Origin: Hysterangium stoloniferum
Lineage: Eukaryota; Basidiomycota; Agaricomycetes; Hysterangiales; Hysterangiaceae
Assembly: GCA_015178975.1 (NCBI GenBank)
Contig: WHVD01000056.1
Coordinates: forward strand, 186,001-250,000
Direction: 5' to 3'
DNA length: 64,000 nt
The notes below the pieces were generated by a model, which saw nothing but the letters and a program-made list of their open reading frames with translations, was not told where the DNA came from and made no database searches. Within the stretch, counting starts at the first letter, position 1. The number at the start of each line of letters is the position of its first letter. This document shows positions 22,614 through 33,352 of this stretch, piece after piece. The position numbers were made by a program, and so were the translations under genes.

Positions 22614-23113
22614 GCACGTGAGTATTATCTATGAGTTTTGGACGCCGACTGCTTCATGAATTTTTGCTTTCACACTTGTTAATACTTTTGTCCATCTCGT
22701 CAAAAAGGGTATTTTTGCAAGAGGACAAGAATTCCTCATTTTTTCACAGCTCAGTCAACCCTTTGTACTTACACAATAAGGCTCAAGTGTAGCGGATAGG
22801 CTGACCCAGCACCGGTCGCGGAAAAGAAGACACATAGATGGAAGATGGAACTGATGGTAATGGATAGTACAGGGTCCTTATTCAGGTATCGCAGCAAGCT
22901 CCTCGCAGTTGTGCCATTTCGATGTTGACGGATTCAGTTATATTTTGACAGGCTCCAGTTATGCATCATTTAATGGATTGTTCCACTAACGCCGCTAGTT
23001 AAGGTTACTAATAACTAAGGAAGACTTTCCAGATTCAATTCATCGCCAGTAGCCAGTCCTAAACAAATATAATGAAACACCAAGATACCATGAAACTTTA
23101 GAACCATCGTACT
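22614..23113 (+). other. TZF upstream spacer module and 5' leader
   Basis: Contains GGGTATTTTTGCAAGAGGAC near 22708, a block almost identical to 15940-16120 (GTCCTTATTCAGGTAT onward), and the leader GCCAGTAGCCAGTCC near 23046. This is the same upstream part as in TZF-2. No gene. Confidence 0.6.
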
Positions 23114-24503
23114 ATGACATACCCTTCCCAACAGCATATTCCTCTTCCCTCAAATGACATAGGGCCACGCATTGGTTTATCTGAGCATAATGAACTGATT
23201 AACAACGGAGGCATGCTCAACATTCACCCCAATATCGCTGATATTGGCTATGCTTATGCAGCCCCCAACCGCGACAGGAACACTCTCACCCGCAATAGTA
23301 CTGGCCCTATTCTCGACACAGTCTCCTATGAGAGGCCGCTCTTTGCAGGAAGCGTGGCCAACAGGGCGTCTTCCCACAATACTTCCCACCAACCTTCTGG
23401 TCTTCAGCCCAGAACGTTCAATGACCTCCCTCAAGGCATGGTGAATAACGATGGCATATTGCACGAAGGTGCATCCTATGATTGCAACATGTCATAACTT
23501 CCTGAACTGAGGGATATGCCTAAGCATCAGACAATCTTTCCATTCCTCTACTTGGACTTATCGCAAATGAGTACAGCTCGGGAGATTATTCAATGTCTCC
23601 GATATCAAGTACGCAGCTACTCAAATATGGTTTTACTGTTATTGAGGTATAATCGGTAGGGACTGACTCTTACACCGAACTCGGACATGCCAATTCTTCC
23701 GTTGCAGGTGATAGATAATCATTATTTCGAGTCCCTGTTTTCATGTACTCACCGCGTTATATTAAATAGTCCCTCCTGCATCTACGGAGAATCTTTTCGA
23801 TCTACAAGGCATCATAGGTCAGTCATATGTTTTGTCAAACATTGTGTAATACCTAAGTAACGTCACGGTTTGTCTTGTTCTTTAGATTATTATAGCACCG
23901 TTGACCTCCCCCCTCCCTCATACTCTCTGCCAGATATCCAAGACAGCGCAACTGTAGTACGTCCCCAATTCCTCCACGAACCCTAAACGCTCAAGGTCCT
24001 CATCTTAGGCGGCCGCAAGTAAAGCTGCTATTCCTGTATCAACCCCCTGTGCAGGGTCCTCCAGAAATGGAGGCCCTTCCATGCAGAATCACACCATTAC
24101 TCGCATTCCCAGTCGTTGTCCTTCCAAAGAGTATCATGAGTTGTCTTTGGGGAACAAGCCGTGCTCCTGCGGGCTGAGTCGCCCAAGCAAAGTCGAGAAA
24201 GGATTCATGTGTACCGAATGGTAGGTTTATCCACCTATAAATTTGTCACATATTCATGTCCAGTAGTGGTGTAGCATTCACGACCCGTAAGAACGGGATG
24301 CGACATGCTAGAAATGCCAAGAAGATTCACGAGTGTCCTACATGGTGAGTTCCAAAACTCGGTTTCATCTATTGGCAGATAATCAAATGATCAAACACAT
24401 ATAAAATTATAGCCACGAATATTTTGCGCGTATCGACTACCGCAACTCACACAAGAAATTTTGTAGTGGCAAGAGAGGTCAAGGATTTTCTCGGGGCGTG
24501 TAA
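23114..24503 (+). CDS. TZF-4: intact eight-exon copy of the intron-1-less subfamily
   Basis: Exons 23114-23468, 23531-23608, 23660-23707, 23770-23817, 23886-23956, 24009-24220, 24264-24344 and 24413-24503 join with GT-AG introns to 327 residues. Exons 1 and 2 are fused through exonised intron remains (codons GYAYAA). Compared with TZF-1, exon 4 is 21 bp shorter, exon 5 is 9 bp longer (GGCATCATA), exon 6 is 3 bp longer and exon 7 is 9 bp shorter; all are multiples of three. The C-terminal CPTC-x12-H-x3-C finger and the CxC and CxxC words are kept. The function is unknown, as for TZF-1. The leader and upstream ORF are also present. Intact frames despite many changes argue for selection until recently. 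Confidence 0.72.
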
Positions 24504-25264
24504 ATCATTCAAGATGGCGAATGAATGGATTGATGTAATGCTATTGATTGTTATTAGTGAATAAAGTTTTACCTGAAGCTAGGAAATGCATACACCATAA
24601 TTTTAAAATTAAGAGAGACTACAACTGCACTCATTAGGGCTAATTTGAGGCGCTCCAGTATTGCCAGCTGAACTCACACTGGTACTCTTGACGTTTTCTT
24701 GAAATTTCTGCAGGTGACGAGAAATGGCCGGCATCTGCAAGAGAATACTGGGAACAGTAATACCATAGAAGCTATATAGCTTTTAGAAAAAGAATATTAT
24801 ACCATTTGAAAGTACTCACGCGTGAGCAATGATAGCGGCAGCGGCACACTCAACCAAAAAAACGTGGAAAAAGCTCGTCTCCATGAGTATTATCTATGAC
24901 TGATAGAGTTTTTGACGCTCCGTTACAATGGATGTGAGGAAATCAACCCGCCTAAAATATTTACTAATTACACAATAAGGCACATGTGCACGGATCTGCA
25001 CTCGTCGCATAGACGAAACTGATGGTAAAGGAGAATACTAGTCCCGGGTCCTTATTTAATCCAGGCAAGGTTATGTTTCTTCGTTGAAGGACTTACCCGA
25101 CGGGGTAAATTTTGGCGAATCGTGGCGAGCGACATGATTTAATCGACATTTAACCTTAAGAGGTAGCCTGTATTTGCAAAAGAGTTGGCGATAGACTCAA
25201 CCCGAAAAACGTAGAGGAAGCTCGTGCCGTGAATCTTATCAATGACTGAAAGGGGTGAGCTTAT
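24504..25264 (+). other. TZF 3' flank and spacer ending at a TIR element
   Basis: The TZF 3' flank (to about 24760) is followed by spacer pieces (CTCGTCTCCATGAGTATTATC; CCGGGTCCTTATTTAAT). The block 25102-25252 is repeated at 26770-26920. No gene is recognised. Confidence 0.5.
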
Positions 25265-26576
25265 AAACCCACTCCGACGTGGGAATGTTACATTAGGCGA
25301 CAACAGGCGACAGCACCCACATGCTTTGTAAGACATATTCGCGTCGCTCGCGCCGTGTTTGTTTGGTCACAGCGTCAAATAAAGTTCATTTTCACTAGAC
25401 GACTTGGATATCCTCACAGATCTTCCGCGACGAGGAAAAGTATGACCCTATAACCAGCTGGATTTCTTCGTACACGTTGGCATCCTTTCGGAGATTGGGA
25501 TTATCCCACCAAGTTACACACTGCTCAACCCGGAATATGTTGCTATCATTAGGTCTTTGAGTGGTACGTCCATGCCCGACTGGTTCTCATTCACTTGCTC
25601 ATTCTTTCATCTCACAGCCTATACTGAGTGACTCGAGTGAATATCATTTTCTCGAAAGACAACTCGTGTTGTCTTACCACCTACCATCGTAGTGACTTCC
25701 TCGGGACTCCTGGCCTATTTCCATTCATATTCAAAATGCCGTCTTCCCACTGCCTCTTTGTGGATTGACATGTCCATGCCTGACTGATTTTCGTTCACTG
25801 GACTCTGCGGGTCAAACCCGGGGCTTGTGTGGGGGGCTGTTGAGTTTTGCCCGCGGGCGGACTGGGTGTTGGACCTCTGAACTCGAAGGAGCAGGATGGC
25901 TAGCGGGCCACTTCGTTGCCCATGCGATACAATATGGCACATTTTACATATTACATATATTAATAAAAATTGTATATTCCACATCGTTTAGCTAAGCCTG
26001 TCTAATAGAATATCCTTTCTGAGATAAGCCAAACATTTTGTTGCGCTGTAAAGCGGCATTAAGGATGATCGTGAGACCGAGATGAGACCTGCATCCGTTT
26101 CCACAAATCTCCAAATGCTGCTATTAGCCAACTTATCCATTTCAGTCTGTATTTTTCCTACTAATTCTCGCTTTTTCCAATGATATTCAACCTGCACCCC
26201 TGTCACATCCACAAGTTGTGATATATGTATGTATATTTGCATTACAACCACATTGAATACTTGTATTGCATCAGCGTTGTTTGCTAGGACTTGTGTCCGT
26301 GTCCTTGGTAGTCTGACACCAGTATGGTCAGATTCATAAGTGTCTACAAACAATGTTTTCAGGGTATACTTCTTCAGTGAGGAGTCGCTTGATAGCTAGC
26401 TTCGCTGCTTCCACTATCATAATTATGTGGATATCCGAGTCTTCTGGTGAAAATGAACTTTATTTGACGCTGTGACCAAACAAACCTGACGCGAGCGACG
26501 CGAATATGTTTACAAAGCATGTGGGTGCTGTCACCTGTTGTCGCCTAATGTAACATTCCCACGTCGGAGTGGGTTT
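25265..26576. mobile_element. 1.3 kb element with about 130 bp terminal inverted repeats
   Basis: The left end 25265-25395 (AAACCCACTCCGACG...) is the near-perfect inverted complement of 26447-26576 (...CGTCGGAGTGGGTTT). Long TIRs mark a DNA transposon, most likely non-autonomous: the interior has only unassigned frames, the longest being a minus-strand 121-codon frame at 26353-25988 with no motif I recognise. No convincing target duplication is seen at the outer edges. Both flanks lie beside blocks that are duplicated further on (25102-25252 and 26576-26769). Confidence 0.75.
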
Positions 26577-26769
26577 TGAACCGAGCTGCCCAGAGTACGG
26601 CTAGCCTCATCAGGGCATACGACCGGCTAGGAAACATGCTCTCCTTTGACCGTCCAGGATTTCCGAATGATAATAATAGCTTCAAACGGAAGTATCAGAG
26701 GGAATAGACTGCTCCTGTCCCGGGGGGGGCGAGTATAATAAGGGATGCCCACATGGCTGATTTACATCA
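26576..26769 (+). repeat. 194 bp block duplicated at 27178-27371
   Basis: The block begins TTGAACCGAGCTGCCCAGAG and ends GCTGATTTACATCA. The two copies differ at only a few positions. The copy here touches the right terminal repeat of the TIR element. Confidence 0.9.
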
Positions 26770-26920
26770 GGGGTAAATTTTGGCGAATCGTGGCGAGCGA
26801 CATGATTTAATCGACATTTGACCTTAAGAGGTAGCCTGTATTTGCAAAAGAGTTGGCGATAGACTCAACCCGAAAAACGTAGAGGAAGCTCGTGCCGTGA
26901 ATCTTATCAATGACTGAAAG
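26770..26920 (+). repeat. 151 bp block duplicated from 25102-25252
   Basis: Both copies run from GGGGTAAATTTTGGCG to AATGACTGAAAG and differ at about one base. The first copy is left of the TIR element, the second right of it. So the element sits at the junction of a local rearrangement rather than in simple flanking DNA. Confidence 0.9.
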
Positions 26921-27440
26921 ATTTTTTGATGACTGGCTCTCCGTTATGATGGATGTGAGGAAATCAACCCGCCTTATTTACTACATAAGGCTCATGTGCA
27001 GCGGATAGGCCGACGCAGCACTCGTCGCGGAACAGAAGGCGCACAGACGAATTGACGGTAATAGAGAATAGTACAGGTCCTTATTTTGGTTTCGCCGGCA
27101 ACAAGCTTTTTGGAGTTTGGCGCCTGATCCCCGACTCTCATTCTTAGCGAATCACTGTGTTTGTGGTCTCCTACACATTGAACCGAGCTGCCCAGAGTAC
27201 GGCTAGCCTCATCAGGGCATACGACCGGCTAGGAAACATGCTCTCCATTGACCGTCCTGGATTTCCGAATGATAATAATAGCTTCAAACGGAAGTATCAG
27301 AGGGAATAGACTGCTCTTGTCCCGGGGGGGGCGAGTATAATAAGGGATGCCCACATGGCTGATTTACATCACCATCCTCCTCAATTTGGTTAGCATCTTA
27401 AGTCGTACGTGCCTCGCAAGTCGTAGTATCACATACTCAA
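26921..27440 (+). other. Spacer with the second copy of the 194 bp block
   Basis: Spacer words (GGATGTGAGGAAATCAACCC, GCAGCGGATAGGCCGAC) are followed by the second copy of the 194 bp block (27178-27371). About 70 bp of unassigned DNA then precede the truncated TZF-5. Confidence 0.5.
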
Positions 27441-28544
27441 GACCTCGTTCAAGGCATGATGAATAACTACAGCACGGCGCATGAAGGTACGTCCTATGAT
27501 TGCAACATATTATAACCTCCTGAGCTGACGAATATGCCTAAGAATCAGACAATCTTTCCATCTCTCTGCCTGAACATATCGCAAATGAGTACAACTCGGG
27601 AAATTATTCAATGCCTCCAATATTAGGTACACGGCTACTCAAATACGGTTTCGTCGTTACTGAGGTAGAATTGGTAGGAATCGGCTCTCACAACAATGCG
27701 ATGGACGATGACACCGAACTCGGACATGCCAATTCTTCCATTACGGGTGATAGATTATTATTATTTCGAGTCTTTGTTTTCATGTATTCACCGCGTTATA
27801 TTAAATAGTCCCTCCTGCATCGACCGAGGGTCTTCCCGATCTACAAGGCATCATAGGTCAGTCACATATTTTGTCAATCATTGTTTAATACCTAGGTAAC
27901 GTCACGGTTTGTCTTGTTCTTCAGATCATAGCACTGTTGAACTCCCCCCTTCCTCATACTCTCTTCCAGATATCCAAGACAACGCAACTGTAGTACGTCC
28001 TCCATTCCTCCACAGACCCCAAACGCTCAAGGTTCTCACCTTAGGCGGCCGCAAGTAAAGCTACTATCTCTGTGTCAACCTTCTCTGCAAGGTCCCCCAG
28101 AAATGGAGGCCTTCCCATGCAGAATCACACCATTGTTCGCATCCCCGATCGTTGTCCTTCCCAAGAGTATCATGAGTTGTATTTGGGGAATAATTTGTGC
28201 TCCTGCGGGCTAAGTCCCAAGAGTCGCCGAAGCAAAGTCGAGAAAGCATTCATGTGTATCGAATGGTAGGCTCATCGAGCTATAAATTTGTCACATATTG
28301 ATGTCCAGTAGCCGTGTACCATTCACGACGCGTAAGAACGGGATCCGACATGCTAGAAGTGCCAAGATTCACGAGTGTCCTACATGGTGAGTTCCAAAAG
28401 TCGGTTTCATCTATTGTCAGATAATCAAATAACCAAACACATATAATATTATAGCCACAAATCTTTTGCGCGTGTCGACTACCGCAACTCACACAAGAAA
28501 TTTTGTAGTGGCAAGAAAGGTCAAGGATTTTCTCGGGGCGTGTA
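27441..28544 (+). pseudogene. TZF-5: 5'-truncated copy
   Basis: Homology begins in the last third of exon 2 (GACCTCGTTCAAGGCATGATG) with no exon 1 or leader upstream. The remaining exons 3-9 follow in order, with recognisable GT-AG introns and an open C-terminal finger (CPTC...HKKFC), ending at 28544. Lacking a start and promoter, it is classed as a pseudogene. Confidence 0.75.
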
Positions 28545-29066
28545 AATTATTCAAGACAGCGAATAAATGGATTGATGTAATGCTACTAATTGTTAAGTCA
28601 ATAAAATTTTACCTGAAGCTAGGAAACAGACACCATAATTTTGGAATTAAGGGATAATTTTAAAATTAAGAGAGACTGGAACTGCACTCATTAGCGCTAC
28701 TTTCAGGCGCTCCAGTATTTCCAGTTGAGCTCACATTGGTACTCTTGACGTTTTCTTCAAAATTTTGCAGGTGGCGAAAGACGCCGGCATCTGCAAGAGA
28801 ATACCGGGAACAGTATCAGAAAATAAACGTGTTTTGAGAATAATCTCTCCAAACAAAAAGTTTTTCCATAAAAGTTGTTCCTAGCAGCTCAAGCTAATAT
28901 GTCCTTGCACATTTCTTAGAAGTTAAATATAACACGAAGATCCCCCTTTCAAGCATATATGTAATGCATTCGTGACATCGCATATATGCCGTAGTTGTGG
29001 ACCGTAGTGGACCTAAACGCACTATGGTATGTGCTTCGGCTGCACTGCGTCGTAGAGTATGTCGTT
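28545..29066 (+). other. TZF 3' flank leading into an SKN7-tail copy
   Basis: Conserved TZF 3' flank: AATAAAATTTTACC, GAGGCGCTCC-like words, GACGTTTTCTTCAA, and AAATAAACGTG near 28820. After about 28960 there is short unique DNA, then CGTCGTAGAGTATGTCGTTTC, a word also found in spacers near 34.5, 51.2 and 55.0 kb, fused to the SKN7 tail. Confidence 0.55.
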
Positions 29067-29274
29067 TCTTATGTCCGAGTCGGGTGCACGCATCAACCCC
29101 CTTGCGGGGCTGGAACTATCAGACGAACCATATGCACAGATATTGCAATCAAGAACGGAGAATTGATTGTTGGAGGTTGAGAAGAGGGCGCGGTGTTGGG
29201 GAGGCGGCATTTGGAGTTGGTTGACATGGAAGAGGGGGGAAGGGAAGAGAAACGGATTTCAGGTTGTGGAGTAG
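29067..29274 (+). pseudogene. SKN7 last-exon tail copy 1
   Basis: Homologous to 3908-4122 of SKN7, from the ATGTCCGAGTC word to the terminal GTGGAGTAG. No HSF or receiver part is present. Small deletions break the frame. SKN7 3' flank follows. It is a duplicate fragment, not a working regulator. Confidence 0.85.
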
Positions 29275-30680
29275 GTACAAGTTGCGAGCTGCACTTCAAT
29301 GGCGGCGCGGTGGTATTAGTTTGTGAACTTCAAATTTGTATTGTTTTAGCCCTCACTTTATTCCCCCATCTTGTAGTGCGTTGATCCTGCTGTTGATTTA
29401 TTTAAATACTGTTGTGTATGATGTACGGACTACTCGCATACCATATGCTTGTTATTGGTGCCAAGTAGAATGTCATTTTGATCATTGTAATCATATCAAT
29501 ATTGCGCACACAAAATTACTAGGAATAGATTGGGATTTAAAATAATCCTTTTGTGTGCTCAAGAAAATCTATCATGAAATATTCGTGTAAGAGGTTGGCA
29601 ACTTGGCAGACACTTTTCAAGGATGACTGTAATCTCAGACAATCATCCTAGACCGGTGTTAGAATATCGGCAAAAGAGATTAAAAAATTATTTCTGCTGC
29701 CAGGGTTTCGAGATATGTGTATGCGGACGATGGAGCCGCCCAGCCAACACAACATTATATTTTCGAGGACTATACTATGACACCGACACTACAAAATTTA
29801 ACAAGAGGTCATAGCTTCTCGCTATGAAGTCTGTCCTCCGGTGGCAGAACTGTGAACCTATGTGAGATACGGTTCTAGGTCTGCTGTCTATTTTGGGTCT
29901 GATCAAAGATCTGGTGAATTTGTTGCTTAGAGAAGGTCCCAGATGCTCTCAAACTTAAAAGTACTTTATTTTTGGATTATCCTTTCTGGGTATATGCAGA
30001 AGTTGAGAGCTAGCCCTGCATTCTTGGAACCATAGAAATCGGACCCTCTTGCGACATGCAGGTATTGATCGGGGGCGATATCGAGATAATCTTTGGGGTT
30101 TTTGATCCCGGTGTATTTTTCGTGCTAATCTGACACTTCTGCCGTTAATAACATTGGACAGGTTACTTGAGTGTGACGTGACTCCAGGAACCCCATTGCA
30201 AAAGTGCCCGACATGTCAATGATAACAGTTATTTACCAGTCGATTCGAGGCGATAGAGTGTATTGTTCCACTGGCAAGAATTTTCCCTACAATTTCTCTA
30301 TTATTTAGTTAATTTATCTGGAAATACCCTTTGGGATCATTACATTTGATTAAGTTTTATTTTCGAATTGGAGTTATCTTTCCAAATGAAGTAGATCCCC
30401 GACAACATGAAGGTATCTAGAGTCCGTGCTCGGCATCTTCGAGCAGAACGTAACACGAGGCTACTGATGTGGCGAAACCAACCCCTTATCTGTCACAGCT
30501 TTCATAATAGCATCCGTAAAGGGGAGTGGTACATGATCCTCCCTTATGTAAGTATCGCCTTATTCTGAGGTTTCCGGTTAAAGTTGCTTATGATTTCCAA
30601 GATTCAAGCCATTGCCAGTAGCCAGTCCTAAACGCATATAATGAAACACGAAACCATGGGGCTTTCAAAACCATCCTGCT
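29275..30680 (+). other. SKN7-flank copy, spacer modules, TZF leader
   Basis: SKN7 3' flank extends to about 29820 (TTATTTAAATACTGTTG, GGTTGGCAACTTGGCAGACA). The spacer module near 29900-30110 follows. A stretch to about 30580 has no close relative seen elsewhere in the window, and the TZF leader is at about 30610-30680. No gene is recognised. Confidence 0.55.
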
Positions 30681-32118
30681 ATGACGTGCCCTTCCCAAAA
30701 GCATATTCTTCTCCCCTCAAATGAAATAAAGGCACTCATTGGGTTATCTGAACATAATGCTAAACAGATTACCAATGGAGGCGTGCCCAAAATTCATTCC
30801 AATGTCGTCGATATTGGTATGTTGATGGCACACATTCCCTCCCACTCAATCTGACATGCTGCTATGCTCATGCAGTCTCCAACCGCCACAGGAACACTCT
30901 CACCCGCAATAGTACTGGCCCTATTCTCAATACCTTTGAGAGGCCGCCCTTTGTAGGAAACGTGACTCACAGGAAGTCTTCCCGAAATACCTCCCACCAG
31001 CCTTCGGGTCCTCAGCCCGGAACGTTCAATGACCCCCCCCAAGGCATGGTGAATAACTACATGTTGCATGAAGGTACGGCCTATGATTGCAATATATTAT
31101 AACCTCCTGAGCTGACGAATATGCCTAAGAATCAGACAATCTTTCCATTTCTCTACCTGGACTTATCGCAAATGAGTATAACTCGGGAAATTATTCATTG
31201 TCTCCGATATTAGGTACGCGGTTATTCAAATACGGTTTCACTGTTACTGAGGTAGAATTGGTAGGAATCGGCTCTCACAACAATGCGATGGACGCTTACA
31301 ATGAACTCAGACATGCCGATTGTTCCATTGCAGGTGATAGATAATTATTATTTCGAGTCTTTGTTTTCATGTATTCACCGCGTTATATTAAATAGTCCCT
31401 CCTGCATCGACAGGGGGTCTTCCCGATCTACAAGGTCAGTGACATGTTTTGTCAAGCATTGTGTAATACCTAAGTAACATCACGGTTTGTCTTGTCCTTT
31501 AGATTATAGCACCGTTGAACTGCCGCCTCTCTCATACTCTACGCCAGATGCCCAAGAAAGCGCAATTGTAGTACGTCCCCCAATTTCTCCACCGACCTTA
31601 AAACGCTCATGGTCCTCATCTTAGGCCACCGCAAGTAAAGCTGCTATCCCTGTGTTAACCCCGTCTGTAAGGTCCCCCAGAAATGGAGGCCCTCCCATGC
31701 AGAATCACACCATTGCTCCCATTCCCGCTCATTGTCCTTCCCAAGAGTATCATGAGCTGTATTTGGGGAACAATTTGTGCTCCTGCGGGCTAAGTCTCAA
31801 GAGCCGCCCAAGCAAAGTCGAGAAAGGATTCATGTGTGTCGAATGGTAGGTCCATCGCGCTATAAATTGGTCACATATTGATATCCAGTAGCTGTGTACC
31901 ATTCACGACCTATAAGAACGGGATCCGACACGCTAGAAATGCCAAGAAGATTCACAAGTGTCCTACATGGTGAGTGCCAAAACTCGGTTTTGTCTATAAT
32001 CAAATCATCAAACACATAAAATTATAGCCACGAATATTTTGCGCGTATCGACTACTGCAACTCACACAAGAAAATTTGTAGTGGCAAGAAAGGTGAAGGA
32101 TTTTCTCGGGGCGTGTAA
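30681..32118 (+). CDS. TZF-6: intact nine-exon copy
   Basis: Exons 30681-30816, 30876-31073, 31136-31213, 31265-31333, 31396-31434, 31503-31570, 31625-31845, 31889-31969 and 32028-32118 splice by GT-AG introns to 326 residues. Exon 2 is 9 bp longer than in TZF-1, keeping frame. The C-terminus keeps C-x-C, C-x2-C, the His pair and C-x2-C-x12-H-x3-C, but one residue in the finger loop is changed from Arg to Cys (TACTGCAAC). The upstream leader with the overlapping upstream ORF is present. The function is unknown. Confidence 0.74.
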
Positions 32119-32570
32119 ATCATTCAAGACAGCGAATGGATGGATTGATGTAATGCTACTGACTGTTATTTATCAATAAAGTTTTCCCTGAAGCTAGGAA
32201 ACAGACACCATAATTTTAAAATTTAGAGAAATTGGAACTGCACTCATTAGCGCTACTTTGAGGTGCTCCAGTATTGCCAGTTGAACTCAAACTGGTACTC
32301 TTGACGTTTTCTTGAAATTTCTGCAGTGGCGAGAAACGCCCAGCATCTGTGAGAGAATACTGGGAACAGTGTCAGAAAAAAAAACATCTGTTTTGAGATT
32401 AATCTCTCCAAACAAAATGTTTCTTCATTAAAGCAATTCCTATCAGCTCAAGCTAATATGTCTTTGCACATTTCTTAGAAGTTAAATATAACACGGAGAT
32501 CTCCTTCCAAGCGCATATATGTAATGCACACAATAGGTGTGGACCGTAGTGGAACCCAAAATCGTCACAA
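32119..32570 (+). other. TZF 3' flank
   Basis: Conserved 3' flank with CAATAAAGTTTT, GACGTTTTCTTGAAATTTCT, and ACATTTCTTAGAAGTTAAAT near 32470. The retroposon interrupts it at 32571. Confidence 0.65.
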
Positions 32571-33100
32571 TTTTTTTTTTTTGATATATTTGTATCCCGC
32601 TTCAAGCAACAATGGCTAACTGCGGCTAGGGGGTGAAAAGGCCCCCAGAGAAACTATGCTACGGTGGTACGAAGTCCCGAGTGAGCTACGTGCGTGGAAG
32701 GGATTTTAGTAAGCAAAGGGGGGGCATGTAGATATATACATGGTATAGAGCTGAGGCCTTAAGCCGAAGCCCCAAGAAAAGCCCCAGATCCTGCTAGCAG
32801 GCGTCGACAAGGGCTGCAGGCACACCGAAGTCTTGCATTGCTAGTGCATAGGTGAATGCTGGAGTCGGGGGTGGGTAGGAAGGGTAGACCGCTGCCAGGC
32901 AGCAGTCATGGTTGGTAGGTGCCAGTGACGTTCCGCAGACGACACTGGTGCGCAGCTGAAGGCCGCCGACTTTGACAGAGCAGTGAATTCAGAGGCCCCC
33001 AAACCTGTTCACTGTCATCCGCCTCTCCGCCCCTCACCACGACCACTGGGGGTCCCAACCCCAGAGACAGGTGGTGGTCACGGAACAAGAGAGCCTTGTC
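32571..33100 (-). mobile_element. Second copy of the SINE-like retroposon
   Basis: Highly similar to 22083-22613 over about 520 bp, starting with a 12-T run at 32571-32582 (the A tail on the minus strand). It has the same 5' end on the minus strand. A target duplication is not clear here. The minus-strand 60-codon frame is again open, with conservative differences. Confidence 0.65.
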
Positions 33101-33146
33101 ATATTCCACTATTTTATGTACCTTTGCTGCATAGAGTATGTTGTTT

Positions 33147-33352
33147 CTTATGTCCGAGTCGGGTGCACGCATCAACCCCCTTGCGGGGCTGTGACTATCA
33201 GACGAACACTATGCACAGGTATTGCAATCAATCCTGAACGGAGAATTGGTCGTTGGAGCGGAGAAGAGGCTATTGGGGAAGCGGCCTTTGGAGTTGGTTG
33301 ACATGAGGGGGGAAGAGAAGAGAAACGGGGAAGATGTCAGGTTGTGGAGTAG
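33147..33352 (+). pseudogene. SKN7 last-exon tail copy 2
   Basis: Matches the SKN7 exon-5 tail from the ATGTCCGAGTC word (33150) to GTGGAGTAG (33352), with frame-breaking deletions. Upstream TAGAGTATGTTGTTTC is the same junction as in tail copy 1, so both descend from the same rearranged unit. Confidence 0.85.

Noticed and set aside
25988-26353. 121-codon minus frame as a possible transposase of the TIR element
   Set aside because: No DDE-type or zinc-finger motif is visible, and it is far shorter than known transposases.
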